Below are positions 7,101-15,073 of a stretch of DNA of 15,087 nt, in pieces (position 1 is the first letter of the stretch; every line of letters begins with the position of its first letter). The stretch covers positions 5,500-20,586 of the forward strand of contig MU657891.1 of assembly GCA_026770575.1 (NCBI GenBank). Direction: 5' to 3'. The stretch comes from Pelagophyceae sp. CCMP2097 (taxonomy: Eukaryota; Sar; Pelagophyceae). The notes below the pieces were generated by a model. That model ran no database searches. It saw only the letters and a list, made by a program, of their open reading frames with translations, and was not told the origin of the DNA. Made by a program: the position numbers and the translations under genes.

Positions 7101-9543
7101 CGAATGTCGCAGAGTCGCTTTGTGAGGACAGCCGTGTAAAACTCTTCGGGCTCGAGGGCAGCCCGCAGCTTCGCGCCTGACGACGAAGAGTCCGCTCGCG
7201 CGGAAATAGAACCATTCGTTCCGGCGCGAGAAAAAATTGGGGCACAAGGAAAATAAACTCGGACCACCACGGGCGGCGTTTTCCGAATACCACCAGAAGC
7301 TCGCCGTGGGAGCAGTCGCAGAGGAATACTCTCCCATGCATCGCAGGGGAGATGCCTCACCGAGCAGGTCGAGCACGGTCTCCGCCTTGGCGAGAGCTCG
7401 CTGCGAAGCCGAGTCCTTGGGCGGGACGATGACGACGACGTCGTCCGTCGCAAACGGCGGCGGCGCCCTCTCGCCGAGCCAGGTGCCGCCCGCGCACTCA
7501 ACGATCTCGCGGAGCTCGACGTCCGTCGGCAGCTTCGTCGAGGCGCGCACGGTGTCGAGCATGAGCACGCCGCAGCCGTCGAAGATCTTGACGTGGCTCG
7601 CGAGGCTCTCCTACAAATTCGCACCCGCGTCTTGAATAGTCGCCGGGAGGACGGCTGGCGAGCAGCCGACGGCAGCACAGTGCTCCCGCCCTTATACAGT
7701 CGTACTCTTTCGTCGACACGGTCCGACGGCGCCCGAGGCCGCTCGTTAGTCGGCGCGGCGGACTCACCGTGATGGAGAAGTGCCACTTGCGCTCGGCGTC
7801 GGGGAAGCGCGCGGAGTGGTCGCGCGCCGACGCGATGGTGCCCACGCCGCGCGCGGCGTCACGGAGCCAGCTCTCGCCGACGACGTGCACCGCGACCGAG
7901 ATGGCCGCCATGAGCTTGGGCGTCCGCTTGAGCACCGAGCCCACGACAACGTGCGTCGCGTCGCGCGCGCGCTCGACGAGCACCGCGCCTGTGCAGTGGT
8001 TCCCATCATCATCGGGTTCCACGAACTCCTACGAGTCGCATTCAAACAAAGGAAGCGCACCGAGCTTCTCGATGCCCCGCAGCGCCGTTTCGTCGGCCGC
8101 GATGCCGGTGAAGAGGACGCGGCAGGTCCACCCCCGCGCCGCGTCGTGCTGCGGCGCCTTCGCGGCGCCCTCCGTCGTCGACGCGGTCGGCGTTGCGTGC
8201 CGCTGCGAAGAAGAGGTCACCCTCGACGAAGTCCTTGGCCCCGGCATCGGACCCGCGGTCGCGCCGCCGTCGTCGCGCGCGCCTCTTCGCGGCACAGCCG
8301 CCGCGCCGCGCGGCGTCTCGACGCGCTGGCGCTTCGTCGTCGCGGACGCGAAGTGCTCCCGCGGCGCCGCGTGCCTTGACGCCAGCGTCCGCGTCGACGC
8401 CGGCGTCCGCGCCTGCAGCGGCGTCGGGGTGGCGCCGCGCGCCTTCTTCCTCCGCGCTGCCTCGCCGGGCGACAGCAGCGCGCCGCCACCGCGGGTGTTG
8501 GTGTGGCTCGCCCGCGACGGCGTCGCCGTCGCGACGCTGCGGCGGAGGCGGCGGTCGGAGAACGCGTTGCCGTCGAGCTCGAGCTCATCGGCCGTCAGGC
8601 GCTCGTCGGAGCCGCGGTAGACGACGTAGGTGACGTCGAAGGTGTTGTCGTCGCGCACGTGCGTGACGCGCGCCGACCCGCCCTCGCGGTTGTGGCCGGG
8701 GAGCTTGAGGCGCGAGACGACGACGTAGTCGCCTACTGTGTACGAGAACCGCTTCCACCGCGGCGTCTCGTCGACGCGCGGATCGTCGAGGGGTGGCGGC
8801 GCCGCCGCCGCCGCCGCCGCCGCGACGGGCGCCGCCTCGAGGCGCGGCGCTGGGACCCAGTTCTGGCCCGGATCAAAGCCTTGCGTTTCCCCGTCGACGC
8901 CGTCGTCCGCCGCGGGCGCGCTCCGTTTCTGGCCGGTCAACGGCACGCTCGAGGCCGCAAAGTCTTGCGTCTCCTCGTCGGCGGTGCCGTCAGCCGCGGG
9001 CACGCTCCGTTTCTGGCCAGCCAGCTGCACGCTCGAGGCCACACCTGTCCGTCCTCCATCTGCGTCGTCCCGGTATTCAAGGAAGCAGGAGCACTCACGT
9101 TCGAGCGACGGCGCGGGCGCGACGGGCGCGGGCGCGGTGGGCACGTGTGTGAACTGCCGGCCCTCGTCCAGGATCGACTGCATCGCGCCGTCCAGTTCGA
9201 CCATCGCTTCCTACGAGGGCAGTTCGATGACGCGACGCAGCGTCGTCGCGAGGCACGCACCATGTGGAAATGTTTGTGGACGTCGCGGTGAAAGAACGGC
9301 ACGCCTGCGGCGGTCCCGGTCGACATTCCGCAGGCGTTTCGCGAGCGGCGGGCACGACTCACGGCACGTCGGGCAGACGTATTCGTCCTTGGTGGCCCGC
9401 GCGAGGCACTGGCGGCAGAAGAAGTGGCCGCAGGGGATGTAGCGCACGTCTCTGGCGACGTCGCGGCAGAGCCCGCACCTCGCCGTCGCCGCCGTCACGC
9501 GCCACGCGGCGCCGACGTTGGCCAACGCGAGCCCCAGGTCCAT
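4162..9543 (-). CDS. RING / Tudor-like / tandem BRCT protein with long SQ/TQ-rich tail (BRCA1/53BP1-like)
   Basis: Probable nuclear DNA-damage-response E3 ubiquitin ligase. The exons, in transcript order, are 9543-9363, 9304-9261, 9210-8061, 7988-7768, 7610-7361, 7176-4861 and 4748-4162, all in phase, giving about 1582 residues. The RING (C3HC4) ligands are C23, C26, C38, H40, C43, C46, C57 and C60, followed by VPFFHRDVHKHF and a helix as in BRCA1/BARD1. A Tudor-like domain lies at about 230-289 (VGDYVVV, PGHNREGG, DVTYVVY). BRCT1 is about 438-505, with the phosphopeptide-pocket residues T443/G444 and K483 in RTPKLM and the fold tryptophan W499. BRCT2 is about 539-639 (GGTW at 573-576). Lysine/arginine-rich nuclear signals include KRRR near 664. 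The rest, to 1582, is disordered and acidic with clustered SQ/TQ sites. BRCA1 and MDC1 instead end in their BRCT pair. A 54-nt in-frame intron (9098-9045) may also be removed. The exon join at 4860/4749 is the least certain; the tail exon could be longer or end earlier. Confidence 0.85.
5791..5875 (-). repeat. Short coding repeats encoding an SQ-rich cluster
   Basis: The 17-base unit cctgcaaaggcgcctgc occurs at 5791-5807 and 5818-5834 (27-base period), and gcgcctgctgcgacggctc occurs at 5827-5845 and 5857-5875 (30-base period). On the minus strand they encode overlapping PSQQA and APLQD repeats at about residues 1050-1078 of the RING/BRCT protein, with four SQ dipeptides in about 20 residues. 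Slippage within the exon probably multiplied these candidate ATM/ATR phosphorylation sites. Confidence 0.8.
6658..6702 (-). repeat. 15-bp coding tandem repeat (AVDE[E/D] units)
   Basis: Three 15-base units at 6658-6672, 6673-6687 and 6688-6702 (cagcttcctcgtcca, cggcgtcctcgtcca, then the first again) encode the acidic run AVDEE/AVDED on the minus strand. They lie in the disordered tail of the RING/BRCT protein, between the two copies of the SFD[V/I]ATQV motif. Confidence 0.85.
8875..9039 (-). repeat. ~27-residue internal duplication upstream of the Tudor-like domain
   Basis: On the minus strand two adjacent segments encode the pattern ASSV.L.GQKRS.PAAD....ETQ.F twice (about residues 133-159 and 161-187 of the RING/BRCT protein). 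Each repeat carries one basic QKRS patch and one TQ dipeptide set in acidic residues. This is a tandem duplication at the DNA level, within one exon. Confidence 0.8.
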
Positions 9544-9680
9544 CGCCGCTGCCCGCAGCAGGCCTCTGGCCACGGGGCGGCCGGGTGCGGGCGCGGGAGA
9601 AGGTCTTTCTGTGTTTTTGAATGCAACTGAGATCGCTAAATAATGCTCCGATTTCGGAGAAGGGCTCAACAGAAAGCACG
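9544..9680. promoter_or_regulatory. Divergent promoter between RING/BRCT gene and ALG7
   Basis: Only 137 bases separate the inferred start codons of the minus-strand RING/BRCT gene (9543) and the plus-strand ALG7 (9681), so the two probably share a bidirectional promoter. The middle, about 9610-9665, is locally AT-richer (ctaaataatg) and holds the near-palindrome tccgatttcgga at about 9648-9659. An in-frame upstream ATG for ALG7 at 9621 would shorten the gap further. I recognise no named promoter element. Confidence 0.55.
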
Positions 9681-11639
9681 ATGAGGAAGGCGGCGCCGGC
9701 CGGCGACTGGCGCGCGACGCTCGCCGTCGCGCGGTCGTCGTGCTTCGCGGGCGGGCGCGGCTCGTCGGTGCCGTTTCTCATGGGCGCGGCGCCGCTCGTC
9801 GCCGCGAGTTTGACGCTCGTCGTCCACGCCCCCGCGAGCCTGCGCGCGCACGTCGGCCGCCGGCGCCCGCCCCCCGCGGAGCGGACGCGCGCGCAGCGAT
9901 CCGGCTAGGTCGTCCGGTCGTGCGTCCTGAGCGTGTGCGCCTTTGCGGCGACGTCTGCGCTGCTGCCCGTCATCGGCGCGAAGATTCCCGAACAGAAGCG
10001 CGGCTGCGACCTCCTCAAGCGACCAGTGAGGCCCCTCGCCGCACGGCGCGCGTCGCCACCGCGCCGTTGCAGAGCGACGCGCCTCCAGGCGCGGCTCAAG
10101 ATTGAGCCCGCGGACAAGACGGTGCCCGAGTCACTCGGCCTCGTCAGCGGCGTCGCCTTCGTCTGCACGCTCGTCCTGACGCAGGCGTCGCTCTTCCGCG
10201 CGTCGAACACGGCGTACGACTTTGCGCACGAGTACTCTGCGGCCATGGTGCGGCCGTCGGCGCCGTTTCCGACGGTGCCGTCGCGCGACGGCCCCCCTCG
10301 CAGGTGTGCATCATCTTCGCGGTGCTCCTCGGCTTTGTGGACGATATTCTGGACCTGGAGTGGAAGTACAAGTACGCACTGCCGCCGCTGATGAGCCTGC
10401 CGCTGCTATCCGCGTACGACGGCGGCACGCGCGTCGTGCCGCCGCGCGTCTGCCGCGCCGCCCTCGCCGCCGACGACGGCCTCACTCCCGCCGGGCGCTG
10501 GATCGACGCGCTCCTCAGCGCCGCGTTTGGCGGCGGCGTCGAAGAGGGGGACGCGGTGGACAAGACGGTGAGCCTCTTTGCCAAAGGGGGCATCGAAAGG
10601 ACCGGGGTCGCCTTGCGGACACGCGCGTGCGACAGTCCGGCGTGCTCGACCTCGGCGTGTTGTACTACATTTACATGGTGCTCCTGGCCGTATTTTGCAC
10701 CAACGCGATTAACATTTACGCCGGCGTCAACGGTGCGTCCGACGAGGCTCCGCCGTTCGCGCGGCGATTCGACGCTTGTCCGCGCAGGCCTGGAGAGCGG
10801 GCAGACGTACGTGATTGCGTGCGCCATAATCGCCATGTCGGCGCTCGAGCTCGGCGCGGTTGGCGCGGCCGAGGGCGCGCAGGCGAAGAACCACCTCTTC
10901 AGCGTGACGCTCATGCTCCCCTTTGCGGCGACGACGCTGGCGCTGCTGCGGCACAACTGGTTCCCGGCGGCGTACTTTGTGGGAGACACGTTTACCAACT
11001 ACGCGGGCATGGCCCTTGCAGTTGTTGCAATCCTCGGCCACTTCCCTATCTCCCTCATGCTCCTCATGCTGCCCCAGCTCCTCAACTTCGCAATCAGCGT
11101 GCCCCAGCTCTTCGGCCTGCGGCATTGCCCGCGCCACCGCCTGCCCACGTTTGACGCCGACACGGGACTCGTGCGCGCCTCGCGCGTCAACGACCGAGGC
11201 GACGTCGTGCCGCCCGAGAGGAACCACATCAACCTCACGCTCATCAACGTCGTCCTCCACGTCCTCGGTGAGCCTCCTCGGAGATGTGACGGCCGCGCCC
11301 CAATGTCGTTGGTGAATCGCGTCGATTCCGTTCCCGTTCGACGGGTGCGAGCATCCGGTGGCGCAGGCCCGATGACCGAGCCCGCGCTCTGCACGACGCT
11401 CATGGTATTTCAAGGCGTGTGCTGCGCGGCGGGCCTCGGCGCGCGCCCGCGTCCGGGACTCCAGTTTTGGAATCCAATCAAAGCAATGACGGTGGCAACG
11501 CAGTCGCGAGCGGCCTGGCGAAGGGGCGCCGGGGAAGACCCGAAAGCGTGATATACGCGAATAGACTGGTGATGACGGAGCGAGCGCCACCCTTTCCGCC
11601 TTAGGCCTGCGCCACGCGCTCGTCGGCCGCGTCTACTGA
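9681..11639 (+). CDS. ALG7: UDP-GlcNAc:dolichyl-phosphate GlcNAc-1-phosphotransferase
   Basis: This integral ER-membrane enzyme (DPAGT1 in animals, the tunicamycin target) transfers GlcNAc-1-phosphate from UDP-GlcNAc to dolichyl phosphate, the first committed step of N-glycan precursor synthesis. Exons 9681-9851, 9909-10025, 10089-10247, 10304-10567, 10636-10732, 10788-11267, 11367-11450 and 11605-11639 join in phase to 468 residues. Family signatures are PESLG (109-113), [12 protein letters not shown] with D162/D163 (catalytic Mg site), [13 protein letters not shown] (258-270), FVGDTF with D336, HFPISL and CPRHRLP (383-389). The predicted many-helix layout and the C-terminal GPMTEPAL segment fit. 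Residues of about 190-237 form a longer, polar loop than in animal enzymes. The start could instead be the in-frame ATG at 9621 (20 residues more). The last intron (11451-11604) uses a weak gtccgg donor; I chose it because it yields a natural short C-terminus ([10 protein letters not shown]). Confidence 0.93.
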
Positions 11640-11886
11640 CGTCCGCAAAAAGGGAGCATGCCACCTGTCAAAGTAAGCAGCGCCTCCTCGATTAATCTTC
11701 CACCGGCCTCGGGGGTCCCGGCGCGGTGCTCGCAAGGAGGCTCCTCCGTGAGTTGGACCGCGACTCGCGGGCTAGTTTACATTTATCTCGTGCGGGCGCT
11801 GGACACCGCCCGGGGTGGACTCCCCGGACGACGGCGGGGCTCGCTTGGAGTCACGGGGGTGCGCTCTGTATCTCGAGCGCCGGGCC
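11640..11886. other. Convergent 3' region between ALG7 and SEC14-like gene
   Basis: These 247 bases lie between the stop codons of two genes running toward each other, and should contain both 3' untranslated regions. On the minus strand the stretch gataaatgtaaac, around 11775-11787, is the only A/T-rich patch and could help 3' end formation of the SEC14-like transcript. I see no canonical AATAAA for either gene. Confidence 0.45.
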
Positions 11887-13913
11887 TCAAAAGACGGCCG
11901 TCCAGACGAGGTAGATGCCCGCGGCGACTGAGACGGTGAGCGCCGCGACGGCCTTGAGTTGATGCGTCGGATGCCTCTCCTCCTACGCGCGTGCCGTCCA
12001 GCCGGTGGATCGGCCTCGACGAGGCTCGCCGCCCCGCGTCGCGAGCGGCTTGTGCCGTCACGGGCGGCCAGAGGGGCGACGGACCTCAACGGGCACGATA
12101 GACGGCGCCTCGTACTTCGCCGAGCCGCCGGCCGGCGCCAAGAGAGACCTGGGCTCGGCCTCTGGCGCTCCGGAGCGCTGCAGCGACGGACTCCGCCCAG
12201 CGCGCGCGTCGCCGTCGCGCGACGGGCGGCGCGGGGGCGGCCCCTGGTCGGCGACGGCGTCGGCGGAGCCGCAGCAGGCCCAGCCGCCCTTTCGGGCGCG
12301 CCTGACGCGCGGCGGCGGCGGCGACGCGTCGCCCGCCGGCGCCGACGTGACGCCGGCGCCGGCGAGGACGCGGAGCGCGCTGGCGCTCGAGTCGAGGCCC
12401 GCGCGCGCGGCGGAGGCGGCCTCTTGCTGGGCGCGGATGAGCGCGAGGACGTCGACGCCGACGTGCGCGCCGCCGATGGACGTCGGGATGGACCGCTTGT
12501 CGATGCCCGCCTTTGCAAATTCGGGGAGGAAGCCGCGGGGCCCGCCGAGGATCTTAATCTTCTCGCGCGTGACCACGTTGATAAAGGGCGAGATGATCGC
12601 GTACACCGACCGGAAGATGAACGGCGCGTTGACCTACCAAAGCCGGCCTCGGGCCGCCGAACAAGGTATGCACGGTTTCCGAAAAAGCGACGCCGCAACA
12701 TGCGATAAAGATCTTCCACATCCCTTCTGGATAGTAGTCCGACCCGACGCCCATGATCTCCTTGGTCAGGTTGCGCACGTCGGCCTGCGCGCCACGGATC
12801 CGCGCCCCCGCGGGAGACTGGCACGCGTCCGCGGGAGACTGGCACGCGTCCGGGGAAAACTGGCACGCGCGAGACTGGGACGCACGCGGGTGATGAGCGA
12901 GCCAAACGAGACGGGCGCCAGGTCGAGGACGTAGATTTGCTTGTACCGTCGGACGCCGAGCGACTTTGCCACGTTGCGCCTAAAATGGCCGTTTGGCAAG
13001 CACGACGACGATGCGAGAAACGCACTTGACGGCCTCGACAGCCTCCGTCCCTTGCGCGCGGATCATCTTAATCTCCTCGGCCGAGAGGCCGCAGTCGCAC
13101 AGCGTCGCGATGTCGTTGAGCTGCTCGAGCCTGCAGATTCGAGAGGGGGCATGTTCATACAGGAGACGCTCCGTGGCGCGCGTGCGAGCGGGCGCACCAC
13201 ACGACGTGGCCGTAGAGGTCGTCGCCGCCGATAGTCATGCGGATGTGGTTCATCACGATGGTATCATCCTTGAGCCTAGTCGGACGGTGCGCCGCGGCGG
13301 TGGCGCGCGGCCGTCCGCACTTTCTCGTGAGGATCGAGTCGATGGCTTCCTTCTGCCGCCAGGCGGAGATGGACTTGAAGGCGGAGATGGCATCGGCCAG
13401 CCTCTCCTCCTCGGTGCCCTTGTTGTGTGTCCACATGCCTCGGACCTGGCGCCGAGAGTCGCGCGCGTCGGGCCCGGACCGTCCCCGCGGCCCCACCGCG
13501 ACGGCCGACGGCGCGACGCACGAGACGGTCGCGCCACTCGTCGTCGAAGAAGTCGACCACCTCGTCGCCTGCGGCAGGCGTCTCGATCCGCCGACCGCGT
13601 CGCTCGGGGAACAGTCTTCGACTTTGGCACGCCACTTTTCGACTTTGGCGCCACGCCGCCAGCGGCCGCGACGACACGGAGCCCCGTCTCTAGGGCGGCA
13701 CGCGCAGCGCGCCGGCGCGTCCTGCACCACCGCGCGCGCCGGCGACGCACCACAGGCCGCTCGGACCTGGTCCATCACCCCCGCCTCCTCTTCGGTGAAC
13801 GGCGAGCCCTCGTCTATGGTGGCATTCGACGGCAGGCCGAGCTCCAGCAGCGCCGCGTCGCGCCGCGCCAGCTCCTCCCGCTGCGCCGCCGTCGGCGGCG
13901 GCGGCGGCTCCAT
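11887..13913 (-). CDS. SEC14-like CRAL-TRIO lipid-transfer protein with C-terminal membrane anchor
   Basis: Probable phosphatidylinositol or other lipid-transfer protein acting at a membrane. The exons, in transcript order, are 13913-13751, 13568-13522, 13445-13321, 13275-13198, 13130-13026, 12979-12886, 12784-12704, 12633-12085 and 11982-11887. They sum to 445 codons plus stop in one frame. The N-terminal CRAL-TRIO-N helix bundle (about 44-112) includes DDEWRDRL and AISAFKSISAWR. The lipid-binding domain (about 113-290) shows GHVVW, RYKQIYVLDLAPVS, SDYYPEGMWKIFI, VNAPFIFRSVYAIISPFI, TREKIKILG and a final SIGG. A low-complexity linker follows. Residues 425-445 (VAALTVSVAAGIYLVW) are one hydrophobic helix two residues from the end, a tail-anchor-like arrangement. 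The intron 12703-12634 appears to use a GC donor (gcatgt). A GT alternative at 12673 would insert ten residues (ACCGVAFSET) between IFI and VNAP, which fits the family less well. Confidence 0.9.
12809..12870. repeat. 21-bp minisatellite within a SEC14-like intron
   Basis: The unit cgcgggagactggcacgcgtc occurs at 12809-12829 and 12830-12850 without change. A diverged third unit (cggggaaaactggcacgcgc) lies at 12851-12870, and a partial fourth follows. It fills most of the 101-nt intron 12885-12785 of the SEC14-like gene, leaving the splice sites outside it. Confidence 0.9.
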
Positions 13914-14100
13914 CGAATGGAAGCGCGGCCGAAAGACAAGGGAACCGTACGGGACGCGTTGCCCGAGTATGGGTAGGGATGAGAGTATTTTGAAGGATGA
14001 GGTTAGGTATGGTTCTCAGAATGTTCCTGGACACCGTGTGTTCTGGCAGAGATCACAGATCCTTGAGCTCACCCTACGAACACGACCACATACGACAACG
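13914..14100. promoter_or_regulatory. Divergent promoter between SEC14-like gene and downstream small gene
   Basis: These 187 bases lie between the start codon of the minus-strand SEC14-like gene and the first start I favour for the plus-strand gene at 14101. Their base composition (about 13965-14060) is clearly less GC-rich than the coding sequence, with repeated purine-rich words (gggtaggg, gatgagagt, gatgaggttaggt). A shared bidirectional promoter is likely from spacing alone. ATG codons inside it (for example near 14008 and 14019) might begin a leader exon of the downstream gene. Confidence 0.45.
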
Positions 14101-14777
14101 ATGAACGACTTGCACTACCTCGAGTCGGCGCGTGCCGATGCCGCGCGCGCGGCGTGCGCCGAGATGCAGATGCCCCCTCGCACTGGCTCTGTAGGCTGAC
14201 ACTGCGACGCTCGTCGCGCACAAGGCGTCGCTCGTCGCCAGCGGCCGCTCGCACGACCTCGTGGACCGCATCCTGAGCTGCCGCGAGGCCGTCCGCAATG
14301 CACTGCCCGGCGTCGTCAGAACGGGGGTCGCCGGCCCTTGGGCCACGTGGTTGAAGCGGGATCCTACCCCGTACCTTCAACTCTCACCTCTGCGCCGCGC
14401 AGGAGGTCGTGGGCGCCTCCATCTTCTCGGCGCTGCTGGCCAACGGCGAGGTCTACGACGCGGCGGCGGCGCGCGCGGTGCAGCCGGCCAAGCGCAAGGG
14501 CCGCGCCGCACATGCCGGCCGCGTCCTCGCAAAGCAATCGACGTGCGTCTTCCGGCCCAAGACGCGCAAGCTGGACATGGACCCGCACGCGCGGCTGCGC
14601 CAGCGGCACCTGCGGCTGACGGAGCGCGAGCTGGGCATCGTCCGCGACGTCGAGCCCAAAGTCGCCATGGAGACGCTCCTCGCGCATACGCTCGTCCAGA
14701 ACGCGCCCCAGAAGAAGCAGCCCAAGCCGCACAAGGCCAGAGTCCCCATGCGCGACGCCGGCCGCCGCAAGTGCTAA
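14101..14777 (+). CDS. Small basic protein of unknown family, three exons
   Basis: I do not recognise this protein. The strongest coding parts are 14195-14311 or 14314 (blocks TLVAHKASLVASGRSHDLVD and RILSCREAVRNALPG) and 14403-14777 (GASIFSALLANGEVYDAAAA, VFRPKTRKLDMDPHARLRQR, a lysine-rich end PQKKQPKPHKARVP, and stop TAA). The second intron has a clear tctgcgccgcgcag acceptor. The first exon is uncertain: ATG 14101 opens MNDLHYLESARADAARA, but joining it in phase to 14195 needs a GC donor (14152). A GT donor at 14154 works only with an acceptor at 14241 and drops about 16 plausible residues. The product is about 180 residues, helical in the first half and strongly basic at the end, with no membrane segment or signal peptide. 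A nucleic-acid or ribosome-related role would fit the charge, but nothing in the sequence proves it. Confidence 0.6.
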
Positions 14778-14943
14778 AGCGCCCCTCGCGCACAGTACAT
14801 ACTCTCTACACGGCGGCGCGCGCGGGCGCAAGACATACACATACACGCCATCCGTCGACGGCAACTCGCACGCCGGCGGCCGGCGATCCTCGTCCGCAGC
14901 GACACGCTCGAATCGTATCTCGACCGACGCGTAGACTCGCACA

Positions 14944-14979
14944 CCCGGGGCCTCTCTCCGAGCCCCGGGGCTAAATAAA
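14944..14979 (+). terminator. 3' hairpin followed by AATAAA poly(A) signal
   Basis: A perfect 8-base stem (cccggggc at 14944-14951, gccccggg at 14962-14969) encloses a 10-base loop, and AATAAA follows at 14974-14979. This is about 200 bases after the TAA of the small basic gene and is the only canonical poly(A) hexamer placed sensibly behind a gene in this window. The stem could position or insulate the signal; that role is inference. Confidence 0.6.
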
Positions 14980-15053
14980 CATAATTACAAGAGCGCGCCG
15001 GAGGCACACGGAGGACCCGAAGGATACAGCCAAATCCCATTGCAATGCCCACG

Positions 15054-15073
15054 TAAATAATTAAAATTATTTA
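15054..15073. repeat. AT-rich inverted repeat at the window edge
   Basis: TAAATAATT at 15054-15062 and its reverse complement AATTATTTA at 15065-15073 are separated by two A bases. It is the most AT-rich stretch in the window and could serve as a 3' processing signal on either strand. Confidence 0.75.

Noticed and set aside
6277..7341. Minus-strand frame with a hydrophobic SEFIFLVPQFF stretch that looks a little like the end of a BRCT domain
   Set aside because: It falls in the intron 7360-7177. The spliced frame gives a better BRCT2 end (LEPEEFYTAVLTK) with matching phase on both sides.
7177..7767. The longer introns (154-184 nt) as copies of one introner element
   Set aside because: By eye the introns 7360-7177, 7767-7611, 13750-13569 and 11451-11604 share no common ends or body sequence. 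A genome-wide search would be needed to exclude distant relation.
8800..8823. GCC trinucleotide run as a regulatory microsatellite
   Set aside because: On the minus strand it simply encodes an alanine tract in the linker before the Tudor-like domain. Such tracts are expected in GC-rich coding sequence.
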